NCBI GenBank assembly: GCA_017521775.1
Contig: JAFXBO010000112.1
Span: 1 to 7,094 of the forward strand
Direction: 5' to 3'
DNA length: 7,094 bases
DNA from: Clostridia bacterium
Lineage (GTDB): Bacteria; Bacillota; Clostridia; UBA1381
This document shows positions 1 through 6,744 of this stretch, piece after piece (the first letter of the stretch is position 1; each line of letters starts with the position of its first letter). The notes under the pieces are model-generated. The model was not told the DNA's origin. It saw nothing but the letters and a program-made list of their open reading frames with translations, and ran no database searches. Made by a program: the position numbers and the translations under genes.

Positions 1-564
1 ACCCTTGTAAAATACATAAATGGTAAAGCCGAATGTCCTGCAAGTAACATCATTAAAATAGCACGGTATTATGGAGTATCAACAGATTATTTGTTAGGTA
101 ACAGCCCCAACCCAACAACAGACGAAAAATTACAAGGTGTCTGCAAATATACAGGATTGTCAGAAAAAGCGGTATTGTTATTCAAGGAAATTAAAGAGTT
201 AGACACAGAGAGGGAATTATCAAGATTTTTTGAAAACGATATCGGAAAGTCTTTCTTATTATCCATTGTTGAGTATTGTAGTGATGTTAAAAGGACTGCA
301 GACTTTAGAGGGCATTTAGCTTCCGCTTCCGATGAACCGTTTATGACTGAAATTATAGAAGAATTACGCTTGACAGAAGTACAGGACTATGAGGTTATTG
401 CTTATAGAATTTCTCAATATTTACAACGATATTTTGATGAGCGTGCAAAAGAAATATATCAGCCTGTTACTGAATACGAAAAACAGAGAAATGACGAATT
501 ACTGCAAATAAAGAGGGAAACGGACGAATGGATAAAAAATGTACTAAAGGACGGTGAAGAATAA
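1..564 (+). CDS. XRE-family HTH transcriptional regulator of a mobile element (5' partial)
   Basis: The frame is open from the first base, so the gene begins left of the window; the TTG at 91 is only an internal codon. Residues encoded by 1-105 (IIKIARYYGVSTDYLLG) match the last helices and the typical exit motif of a Cro/C1-type helix-turn-helix domain. A DEKLQGVCKYTGLSEKAV segment follows, a type of linker I associate with regulators on clostridial mobile elements, and then about 140 charged, mostly helical residues. I do not recognise this C-terminal part. No S24/LexA-like self-cleavage motif is visible, so SOS-type autocleavage is not indicated. The stop codon overlaps the integrase start (TAATG), which suggests co-transcription and translational coupling. 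By position it probably regulates the element's integration or excision genes; this is inference. Confidence 0.85.
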   Translation, partial: TLVKYINGKAECPASNIIKIARYYGVSTDYLLGNSPNPTTDEKLQGVCKYTGLSEKAVLLFKEIKELDTERELSRFFENDIGKSFLLSIVEYCSDVKRTADFRGHLASASDEPFMTEIIEELRLTEVQDYEVIAYRISQYLQRYFDERAKEIYQPVTEYEKQRNDELLQIKRETDEWIKNVLKDGEE

Positions 565-1625
565 TGTCAGCATATAAAAATGAGCGTGGTACTTGGAATG
601 TAAAGTTTTACTATACCGATTGGACAGGCAAACGCAAACAAAAGAAAAAAGAGGGATTTGCAACAAAAAAAGAAGCCCAAACCTTTGAGGCGGACTTCCT
701 TAATAAGTGCAAAACATCTGTTGATATTACTTTCGCAAATTTAGTTAAAAACTATATGGAAGATTGCAGGGTGCATTTGAAGCCTACTACATTAGCAAAC
801 AAAGAACACCTTATATCAACAAAGTTATTGCCCTATTTCGCTGATATGCGTATATGTGATATTGATATATCTACCGTGAGAAAATGGCAAAATGAATTGA
901 TTTCGCACGAAAACGGCTATGCTCCAACATACTTGAAAACCGTACATAATCAGTTATCAGCAATATTCAATTTTGCGGTCAAATACTACAAACTACCGTC
1001 AAACCCTGCTTCTGCCTGTGGCTCTATGGGAAAGAAAAAAGCGGAAAGTATGCAGTTTTGGACAAAAGAAGAATTTGACTCTTTTATAAAATGCGTATCA
1101 GATAAACCGCTTTCAAAAGTTGTATTTCACCTTTTCTTTTATAGCGGTATGCGTGAGGGTGAGTTATTGGCTCTCACTCTGAACGATTTTGATTTTGATA
1201 ATAATACCGTCAGCATTACAAAGAATTACGCACGGCTCGGATATGAAGAAATAATACAAGCACCCAAAACACCGAAAAGCAAACGCACAATAACCCTGCC
1301 TGCTGAAATAATGGAAATGGTAAAAGAATATAGTTCAATGCTCTATGACTATAAACCAACGGACAGGCTATTTCTAACAAGTAAGCAAAGTTTAACAAGA
1401 GAAATGATTAGAGGTTGCACCGCTTCGGGCGTGAAAAGAATACGCATACACGATTTAAGACACTCTCACGCCTCATTGCTCATTGAGTTAGGTTTTGCCC
1501 CTTTGTTAATCTCTGAACGGCTCGGACACGAAAACATAGAAACAACTCTGAACACATACTCTCACCTATACCCGAATAAGCACGGAGAAGTAGCAGAAAT
1601 ATTGTCAAAATTGATACAAAATTAA
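564..1625 (+). CDS. int: Tyrosine recombinase / phage-type integrase of a guaA-inserted element
   Basis: A 353-residue site-specific recombinase expected to integrate and excise its element by strand exchange through a covalent 3'-phosphotyrosine. Residues 1-50 (GTWNVKFYYTDWTGKRKQKK) look like the arm-type DNA-binding domain of Tn916/phage integrases. Residues 55-145 form the SAM-like core-binding domain, and about 165-350 the catalytic domain. Catalytic residues are visible: R197 in SGMREGELLAL, a lysine near 235-240 in PKTPKSKR, H296 and R299 in HDLRH, H322 in LGHENIETT and nucleophile Y332 in NTYSHLY. Length and completeness suggest an active enzyme. The ATG overlaps the stop of the upstream regulator; GGTGA at 553-557 is a suitable ribosome binding site. 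The gene points at the 3' end of guaA and ends about 80 bp from it, the usual int-next-to-att arrangement. Confidence 0.95.
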   Translation: MSAYKNERGTWNVKFYYTDWTGKRKQKKKEGFATKKEAQTFEADFLNKCKTSVDITFANLVKNYMEDCRVHLKPTTLANKEHLISTKLLPYFADMRICDIDISTVRKWQNELISHENGYAPTYLKTVHNQLSAIFNFAVKYYKLPSNPASACGSMGKKKAESMQFWTKEEFDSFIKCVSDKPLSKVVFHLFFYSGMREGELLALTLNDFDFDNNTVSITKNYARLGYEEIIQAPKTPKSKRTITLPAEIMEMVKEYSSMLYDYKPTDRLFLTSKQSLTREMIRGCTASGVKRIRIHDLRHSHASLLIELGFAPLLISERLGHENIETTLNTYSHLYPNKHGEVAEILSKLIQN

Positions 1626-1629
1626 AAAT

Positions 1630-1650
1630 TTAGTACGATATTAGTACGAT
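1630..1650 (+). repeat. Tandem direct repeat TTAGTACGAT, candidate integrase arm-type sites
   Basis: The 10-mer TTAGTACGAT occurs at 1630-1639 and again at 1641-1650, an 11-bp period that puts both copies on the same helix face. It starts 5 bp after the integrase stop codon and lies between int and the guaA junction. Integrases with an N-terminal arm-binding domain bind short direct repeats flanking the crossover, so this is a plausible arm site. The repeat is seen directly; the function is inferred from position. Confidence 0.5.
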
Positions 1651-1664
1651 TAGAAAATAAAAAG

Positions 1665-1698
1665 TCCCGAAAACCCTTGTAAATAAAGGCTTTCGGGA
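1665..1698. terminator. Bidirectional intrinsic terminator between int and guaA
   Basis: An 8-bp stem TCCCGAAA (1665-1672) pairs with TTTCGGGA (1691-1698). It continues after a small internal mismatch into CCTT (1675-1678) with AAGG (1686-1689), closed by a 7-nt loop. On the plus strand it is followed by TTTCTTGTT, and on the minus strand by CTTTTTATTTTC, so it can stop transcription from both convergent genes. The T-run is stronger on the guaA (minus) side. Confidence 0.85.
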
Positions 1699-1708
1699 TT
1701 TCTTGTTA

Positions 1709-1740
1709 TTATTCCCACTCTATTGTTCCAACAGGCTTTG
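1709..1740. other. Candidate attachment site (att) at the guaA 3' end
   Basis: The last codons of guaA (PKPVGTIEWE then stop) lie directly beside the integrase module. The 3' end of guaA is an established insertion target for tyrosine-recombinase islands, which carry a copy of the gene end so that the reading frame survives. The intact GTIEWE-stop here fits that pattern. The exact core and crossover point cannot be fixed, because the second att copy is outside the window and no empty site is available for comparison. Confidence 0.5.
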
Positions 1741-2689
1741 GAGTCAAGTCCAGAAGGACTCTGTTAATACCCTCAACTTCTTTAGTTATACGATCTGTAA
1801 TTTTGTGAAGAACAGCATATGGAATTTCTTCGATTGTTGCAGTCATTGCATCAGTTGTGTTGACTGCACGGATGATTGCAGGCCATCCCTCATATCGTTT
1901 ATCATTTCTGACGCCGACACTCTTCATGTCTGGAATTGCAACAAAGTATTGCCAAACAGTCTTAGAAAGTCCACAAATTTCAAATTCTTCTCTTAGGATA
2001 GCATCTGCTTCACGAAGTGCATGGAGTCTGTCACGAGTGATTGCACCAAGACATCTTACTCCAAGACCAGGGCCTGGGAATGGTTGACGATCAACCATTG
2101 ATGATGGCAAACCAAGAGCTTTTCCAACAACTCTTACCTCATCTTTATAAAGGAGTTTGATTGGCTCAACAAGTTCAAATTTCATATCCTCCGGCAATCC
2201 ACCAACATTGTGATGAGCTTTTACACCATCACTCTCAAGAATATCAGGATAGATAGTTCCTTGTGCAAGGAAATCAATACTATCAAGCTTTCTTGCTTCT
2301 TCATCAAAAACAACAATAAATTCGTTACCAATAATTTTTCTCTTTTTTTCAGGTTCAGATACATTTTCCAGTAAAGACAAAAATCTGTCTGTTGCGTCTA
2401 TATAAATAAGGTTTGCATCTAATTGATTTTGGAAAACCTCAATAACTTGTTCGCTTTCCCCTTTTCGCATTAATCCATGGTTAACATGCACGCAAACTAA
2501 TTGTTTTCCTATTGCCTTGATGAGAAGGGCAGCAACAACTGATGAATCAACTCCACCTGAAAGTGCCAGGAGAACTTTTTTGTCTCCAACCTGTGCCCTG
2601 ATGTCAGCAACTTGCTCGGCAATAAATTTATCAGCAAGCTCTTTTGTTTGAATACGCTCCATTGTATCTGGTCTTTTGTCTGTAGTCAT
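1709..2689 (-). CDS. guaA: GMP synthase, ATP-pyrophosphatase subunit (no glutaminase domain)
   Basis: Catalyses ATP-dependent amination of XMP to GMP, the last step of guanine nucleotide synthesis. The 326-residue protein aligns only with the C-terminal part of a typical bacterial GuaA (about 510-525 residues). It carries the PP-loop SGGVDSS at 44-50, GTIYPD at 144-149, the HHNVGGLP segment at 159-166, PFPGPGLGVR at 203-212 and the C-terminal IEWE. The N-terminal class I glutamine amidotransferase is absent, as in the split archaeal enzyme. The start is set by AAAGGAGAG (2697-2705), 9 nt from its GGAG to ATG; an in-frame ATG at 2743 lies inside the upstream gene and is not favoured. It appears to be the last gene of an operon with OPT and PqqD-like genes. 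Either a separate GATase subunit exists elsewhere or ammonia is the nitrogen donor. The 3' end abuts a mobile element but is intact. Confidence 0.93.
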   Translation of the reverse strand: MTTDKRPDTMERIQTKELADKFIAEQVADIRAQVGDKKVLLALSGGVDSSVVAALLIKAIGKQLVCVHVNHGLMRKGESEQVIEVFQNQLDANLIYIDATDRFLSLLENVSEPEKKRKIIGNEFIVVFDEEARKLDSIDFLAQGTIYPDILESDGVKAHHNVGGLPEDMKFELVEPIKLLYKDEVRVVGKALGLPSSMVDRQPFPGPGLGVRCLGAITRDRLHALREADAILREEFEICGLSKTVWQYFVAIPDMKSVGVRNDKRYEGWPAIIRAVNTTDAMTATIEEIPYAVLHKITDRITKEVEGINRVLLDLTPKPVGTIEWE

Positions 2690-2696
2690 TTTAAAT

Positions 2697-2705
2697 CTCT
2701 CCTTT
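2697..2705 (-). promoter_or_regulatory. Ribosome binding site that fixes the guaA start
   Basis: On the minus strand AAAGGAGAG lies a few bases upstream of the ATG at 2689, in the 22-bp gap after the PqqD-like gene. It supports a 326-residue product over the 18-residue-longer reading from 2743, and shows that the gene genuinely starts here rather than being a fragment of a longer guaA. Confidence 0.8.
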
Positions 2706-2711
2706 GTATTA

Positions 2712-3056
2712 TTAATTCCATTTAATAAAACCGTAACTGTCAAGAATTTGAAAGTATTTTGCTAACCGTTCATATAGGGGATTAGTTTTATCTCCAAACT
2801 TTTCTGAAAACAGCTCGCCTATTTTAATTATATTTCTTTGTCCGTCAATGAGTTGCCAGACTGAACTTCCAAACTCATCAAGATGAACATAGCTTGTTTT
2901 GGGTTTTTTCAAAAACTTTTGAGCTAATTTATTAAAGACACCTTTGTTTTCAATACTAATAGTAACAATACCATCTTCATCTGTGTTCCAATCAATAGTA
3001 TCAGAAATTACGGGAATTTTCTCAAGATAATTTTTTTTAATAATATTTTTCTTCAT
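2712..3056 (-). CDS. PqqD-like small protein
   Basis: A 114-residue soluble protein with the PqqD-type winged-helix pattern in residues 56-113: YVHLDEFGSSVWQLIDGQRN, then an amphipathic helix, then LAKYFQILDSYGFIKW. PqqD-fold proteins usually bind a leader peptide and present it to a radical SAM or other RiPP maturase, but no such enzyme or precursor peptide is visible here. Residues 1-50 form a charged extension with a short beta-like stretch (DGIVTISIENKG). The gene starts 1 bp after the OPT stop and ends 22 bp before guaA, so it is almost certainly co-transcribed with both. No strong ribosome binding site precedes the ATG, which fits translational coupling to the transporter gene. Its role here may concern peptide binding linked to the transporter; this is inference and no function should be assigned. 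Confidence 0.8.
   Translation of the reverse strand: MKKNIIKKNYLEKIPVISDTIDWNTDEDGIVTISIENKGVFNKLAQKFLKKPKTSYVHLDEFGSSVWQLIDGQRNIIKIGELFSEKFGDKTNPLYERLAKYFQILDSYGFIKWN
2715..2743 (-). promoter_or_regulatory. Possible internal sigma-A promoter for guaA
   Basis: On the minus strand a perfect -35 TTGACA (2738-2743) sits 17 bp from TGGAAT (2715-2720), which matches the -10 consensus at four of six positions. It lies in the last codons of the PqqD-like gene and would give a very short leader containing the guaA ribosome binding site. A promoter of its own would make sense for a housekeeping gene, but the -10 is weak and the match may be chance. Confidence 0.3.
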
Positions 3057-3057
3057 A

Positions 3058-4962
3058 TTACTTACGCTTTTTCCATATTGAGAATTTTACAACACTTAGT
3101 ATAATCAAAGCAAATACAACAAGTGAAGCAATTGTTGATAAGAAAGGTGAAAGGTTTAAATATTTAGAAATATCTATAACCTTATCAATACCAAATATTG
3201 CAAAAACAGCGAGTAGCAAGCCTACAATTCCTTCTCCTGCAATCATACCTGAGCAGAATAGAATACCATCGTTTGTGATTGCTTTTTTCTTGTCCTCTGC
3301 ACATCTTAGCTTATCAGAAATAAGTCTGATAAGACCTCCAACCATAATACAAGCATTTAAGTGAACAGGTAAATAAACACCGATTGCAAAAGGCAACACA
3401 GGGATACCAACAACCTCAACCAAAACAGCGATGAATACACCAACGAATACTAATCCCCATGGAAGATTTCCACCCATAACACCTTCAATAATCATTTTCA
3501 TCAATGTGGCCTGAGGAGCAGCTAATTCATCAGAACCGAAGCCCCATGCAGAGTTAAGAAGATATAGAGTTCCGCCGATTGCAAAAGCTGATGCAACTAC
3601 ACCAATAATTTCACCAATCTGTTGCTTTTTTGGAGTAGCACCCAAGAGGTAACCTGTTTTCAAATCCTGAGAAGTATCACCCGAAATTGCTGCTACAATA
3701 CATATAATAGAACCAATTGCTATTGCTGCCGTCATACCTGCAATTCCTGTAGAACCTGTTGCCTTTAAGAGCAGGGTAGTTACAAGCAGTGTTGCAATAG
3801 CCATTCCTGAAACAGGGTTGTTACTGCTTCCAACAAGACCAACCATTCTTGAAGATACTGTCGCAAAAAAGAAACCAAATACAACAATAATAACAGCACC
3901 AAGCAATGAAACAGGGATAGCTGGAACAAGCCAAACCAAAAGAGTTAAGGCAGCAATTGATGCAATTACAAATTTAAGGTTCAAATCTTTTTCAGTTCTG
4001 GAAGTTCCTGAGACTGTTGAGCCTTTCATGCTCTTTATAGCACCACCAAATGTATTGATAATTATTGGCAATGACTTAATTAAACTGATAATACCACCGG
4101 CAGCAAGAGCGCCTGCACCAATATATCTGATGTAAGTTCCCCAGATGTTGCTTGCTCCACCCTCAGCAAAAATCTCGCCTATAGTTGCAGTTCCAGGGGC
4201 AATAATGGCATCATTTCCGAAAAGAACGATGAGAGGAATTAATACCAACCAACTAAGAACGCCACCTGCAAACATATATGAAGAAATTCTCGGACCACAT
4301 ATATATCCGACACTCATTACAGCAGGATAAATCTGAGTTCCGATTTCTCCGGCAAAGCCCTTGACTCTGAAAGCAACTTCGCCTGAAACAAGCTTTAATC
4401 CGTCAATAATAAACTTAAACAATGCTGCAAAACCCATACCTGCAAAAACAGTTGTAGCATTTGAACCACCATCTTCACCAGCAAGAAGAACTTCTGCACA
4501 GGCAGTTCCTTCAGGATATGGAAGAACACCGTGTTCTTTAACAATCAGAGCGTTGCGAAGAGGTACCATAAAGAATACACCCAATAAACCTCCGATTAAA
4601 GCGATTAAAGTAATTTCTAAGAGTCCGGGAGTTTCGGATTTACCCTCTGCCGCCCAAAGAAAGAGTGCAGGCAGAGTGAAAATAGCACCTGCGGCAAGAG
4701 ATTCGCCAGCAGAACCTATTGTCTGAACTATATTACTTTCAAGAATTGAATTTTTACGCATAATAATGCGAATAACTCCCATAGAAATAACTGCAGCAGG
4801 AATTGATGCAGAAACTGTCATACCAACTCTTAATCCAAGATATGCATTTGCAGCACCAAACACAACTGCAAGGATGATACCCATCAGAATAGATGTAACT
4901 GTTATTTCGGGGGAGACTTTATCAGCCGGAACATAAGGCTTAAAATCATTTTGTTTGTTCAT
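3058..4962 (-). CDS. OPT-family oligopeptide transporter
   Basis: A 634-residue polytopic membrane protein of the oligopeptide transporter (OPT) family, probably a proton-coupled importer of small peptides in the cytoplasmic membrane. Family signatures are clear: ANAYLGLRVGMTVSASIPAA near 38-57, YPEGTACAEVLLAGE at 149-163, NNPVSGMAIAT at 381-391, GDTSQDLKTGYLLGATPKKQQ around 428-448 and LPVHLNACIMVGG at 531-543. Most of the chain is hydrophobic helix with glycine- and alanine-rich segments, the length is normal for bacterial members, and it ends in a basic cytoplasmic tail (WKKRK). The ATG has a good ribosome binding site (ACGGAGA at 4968-4974) and a consensus promoter upstream. It leads an operon with a PqqD-like gene and guaA. 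Exact substrate is unknown; some OPT relatives (YSL type) carry metal chelates instead of peptides. Confidence 0.95.
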   Translation of the reverse strand: MNKQNDFKPYVPADKVSPEITVTSILMGIILAVVFGAANAYLGLRVGMTVSASIPAAVISMGVIRIIMRKNSILESNIVQTIGSAGESLAAGAIFTLPALFLWAAEGKSETPGLLEITLIALIGGLLGVFFMVPLRNALIVKEHGVLPYPEGTACAEVLLAGEDGGSNATTVFAGMGFAALFKFIIDGLKLVSGEVAFRVKGFAGEIGTQIYPAVMSVGYICGPRISSYMFAGGVLSWLVLIPLIVLFGNDAIIAPGTATIGEIFAEGGASNIWGTYIRYIGAGALAAGGIISLIKSLPIIINTFGGAIKSMKGSTVSGTSRTEKDLNLKFVIASIAALTLLVWLVPAIPVSLLGAVIIVVFGFFFATVSSRMVGLVGSSNNPVSGMAIATLLVTTLLLKATGSTGIAGMTAAIAIGSIICIVAAISGDTSQDLKTGYLLGATPKKQQIGEIIGVVASAFAIGGTLYLLNSAWGFGSDELAAPQATLMKMIIEGVMGGNLPWGLVFVGVFIAVLVEVVGIPVLPFAIGVYLPVHLNACIMVGGLIRLISDKLRCAEDKKKAITNDGILFCSGMIAGEGIVGLLLAVFAIFGIDKVIDISKYLNLSPFLSTIASLVVFALIILSVVKFSIWKKRK

Positions 4963-4996
4963 AAAAATCTCCGTTTCTTAAAAAATTTAATGATTT

Positions 4997-5025
4997 ATTA
5001 TAACATAATTTGTCGAAAAAATCAA
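4997..5025 (-). promoter_or_regulatory. Sigma-A promoter of the OPT-pqqD-like-guaA operon
   Basis: Reading the minus strand, TTGATT (5020-5025) and a perfect TATAAT (4997-5002) are separated by exactly 17 bp. Transcription would start near 4990, giving a leader of about 30 nt that includes the GGAG ribosome binding site. There is no room for a riboswitch, and no purine-type riboswitch is seen. Confidence 0.75.
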
Positions 5026-5097
5026 TATAAAAATAAACAAAAAGAGTGAGTTATATAAAAGTATTTTTAGCAAAACAGGAAATATTATAATAAAAAA

Positions 5098-5126
5098 ACA
5101 TAAAAATATAAAATATTTCATAGTAT
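5098..5126 (+). promoter_or_regulatory. Possible sporulation (sigma-E-like) promoter of the sipL-like gene
   Basis: CATAGTAT (5119-5126) resembles the -10 of mother-cell sigma-E promoters (CATACAnT), with a weak -35-like ACATAAA 14 bp upstream. SipL of Clostridioides is expressed in the mother cell early in sporulation, so this class is expected. The region is so AT-rich that the match is weak. A TATAAT at 5086-5091 has no acceptable -35. Confidence 0.25.
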
Positions 5127-5161
5127 TAAATGAGATTTATTATATTGAAGGGAATGATAAT

Positions 5162-6685
5162 ATGCAACTAATAAAGAACGAGAAGAAATACTGGGGAACG
5201 GTTTTGTGTGGAACAGAAAAGGTGAACACAGATGGGGATATAATAGTTCCTGATGTAAAACCTGATATTTTAAAGGTTTTGCAGATTGATGCAAGGAGTG
5301 TTGTGACGGACAAGGGAGTGGCTATTGGCGGAATATATGTACAAGGCAAGATATATGTAAATATTTTGTATGTAGCTGATGGAGAAAAAAACGAAACTGA
5401 ATGCATTAAAACAGTGCTGGATTTCAGGAGAAAGATAGACAATCCTAAGATTAGTGCTGATATGAGACTTAAATTAAACAGTGATGTTGCATCAATAGAT
5501 TTTATTTTGCTTAATTCAAGGAAAATATCTGTAAAGGCAGCAGTAAGAGTTGATTATGACCTATCCGGTCAAACAACTGTTGAAATCCCGGATTGCATTG
5601 AGGGTTGGGAATGTGTTAAGAATACAATTGTTTTAGACACAATAGGAACAGAAGAAGAATGTGGATTTACTGTTCAAGGATCTATGGAGGTTGCATCGGG
5701 TAAGCCATCTATAAGAGAGTTAGTTAAAACAGATGCTAAAATACTGGAAAAAGAGATAAAGATATTAGAGGGGAAAATAATTATAACAGGTAAAATGGGG
5801 ATATGTGCGCTATACTCAACACAGGATAAAACACTTGATTATTGTGAGGGAGAAATTGAATTTACCGAGGTATTTAATATTGAAGACTTGTCTGAAAATG
5901 ATTTTTGCGGAGTTGATTTAACTGTTGGGGAAATAGACACACAATTATCGGCTGATAATGATTCGGATATAAGAATAATTAATGTTGAATGCGTGGTTGA
6001 AATGGGAATAAGAAGCAGGCGAAATGAAGAGATTGAATATGTGTATGATTGCTATTGTCCTGCCAGAAACACAAAATTACAGTGTTCGGAAATTGAATTA
6101 AGGGAATATATAAACAGCTTTAAAAAGGAAACAAATGAAAGAATAGTTATAAAGGCTGATGATAATTATCCTGAAATATACAAAGTTTACAATATTGTGG
6201 CAGAGCCTGAAATTATAAAATGCACAACTGAAAATGGTGGGGTAAGTGTCAGTGGAAAAGTAGAATTTTACATATTATATTTAACAAACAATCCTGAATG
6301 TGCTGCGTATAGCCTGAAGAAAGATGTTTCATTTGAACACTATCATCAATGCGAAAAAGTGGAAGAGGGAATGGATTGTGATATTGACATAACAATAGAA
6401 AATCTTTCATATAATCTAAATTCAAAAGGCGAGATTGAAATTAAGTATGCTCTGATACAAGAGGGCAGAATAACAAGAGATGTTAAGCTTAATTTAATTT
6501 GCGATGCAGAGGAAGAGGATAAATGTGAGGACAATGATATTGTTATATACTTTGTTAAAAAAGGTGACAGTCTCTGGAGTATTGGTAAGAAGTACGGAGT
6601 CAGGGTTTGTGATATAGTAAAGGTGAATAACCTCGATAGTGATATTATCGTCGAGGGACAAAAGCTTCTCATTCCTTTAGGTTGA
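5162..6685 (+). CDS. sipL: SipL-like spore coat morphogenesis protein (DUF3794 repeats plus LysM)
   Basis: A 507-residue protein with the architecture of SipL, which in Clostridioides difficile binds the coat ATPase SpoIVA and helps the basal coat encase the forespore. It contains three divergent DUF3794-type repeats at about 46-134, 191-300 and 348-440. Each opens with a beta stretch such as VQGKIYVNILYV, ITGKMGICALYS or VSGKVEFYILYL. An acidic linker (449-459) leads to a C-terminal LysM domain at about 460-506 (YFVKKGDSLWSIGKKYGV through VEGQKLLIPL), the part that contacts SpoIVA in SipL. No signal peptide or membrane segment is seen, consistent with a mother-cell cytosolic protein. The protein is cysteine-rich (19 residues). 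GAAGGGA at 5147-5153 is the ribosome binding site, 8 nt before ATG. The symbol rests on architecture; a related DUF3794-LysM paralogue is possible. Confidence 0.88.
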   Translation: MQLIKNEKKYWGTVLCGTEKVNTDGDIIVPDVKPDILKVLQIDARSVVTDKGVAIGGIYVQGKIYVNILYVADGEKNETECIKTVLDFRRKIDNPKISADMRLKLNSDVASIDFILLNSRKISVKAAVRVDYDLSGQTTVEIPDCIEGWECVKNTIVLDTIGTEEECGFTVQGSMEVASGKPSIRELVKTDAKILEKEIKILEGKIIITGKMGICALYSTQDKTLDYCEGEIEFTEVFNIEDLSENDFCGVDLTVGEIDTQLSADNDSDIRIINVECVVEMGIRSRRNEEIEYVYDCYCPARNTKLQCSEIELREYINSFKKETNERIVIKADDNYPEIYKVYNIVAEPEIIKCTTENGGVSVSGKVEFYILYLTNNPECAAYSLKKDVSFEHYHQCEKVEEGMDCDIDITIENLSYNLNSKGEIEIKYALIQEGRITRDVKLNLICDAEEEDKCEDNDIVIYFVKKGDSLWSIGKKYGVRVCDIVKVNNLDSDIIVEGQKLLIPLG

Positions 6686-6710
6686 CATTTTAAAGAATTT
6701 GTTTTATAAT
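6682..6710 (+). promoter_or_regulatory. Perfect-consensus sigma-A promoter for ruvX
   Basis: TTGACA (6682-6687) and TATAAT (6705-6710) match the vegetative consensus at all twelve positions with a 17-bp spacer. The -35 overlaps the TGA stop (6683-6685) of the spore gene. Transcription should start near 6717, about 28 nt before the ruvX ATG. No terminator separates the two genes. Confidence 0.9.
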
Positions 6711-6744
6711 TTTTCTCGTAGTACAAAAGAGAAAGGAAATTACT

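Noticed and set aside
1..1683. The 11-mer ACCCTTGTAAA occurs at 1-11 and at 1673-1683, which could look like an element-end repeat.
   Set aside because: An 11-bp match is expected by chance several times in 7 kb of AT-rich DNA; one copy lies inside the regulator coding sequence and the other in a terminator loop.
2690..2743. A longer GMP synthase reading starting at 2743.
   Set aside because: The extra 18 residues overlap the PqqD-like gene and do not resemble GuaA; the strong ribosome binding site serves the ATG at 2689.
2712..3056. A RiPP biosynthesis cluster suggested by the PqqD-like protein.
   Set aside because: No precursor peptide, radical SAM maturase or dedicated exporter is present; the neighbours are a peptide transporter and a purine enzyme.
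3818..4726. Open frames on the plus strand opposite the OPT gene (3818-4135, 4145-4330, 4361-4726).
   Set aside because: They are antisense shadows of a strongly conserved membrane protein, with no ribosome binding sites or recognisable domains.
4963..5161. Possible riboswitch or small RNA in the 199-bp divergent intergenic region.
   Set aside because: The stretch is very AT-rich without a convincing stem-loop array; the OPT leader is only about 30 nt.
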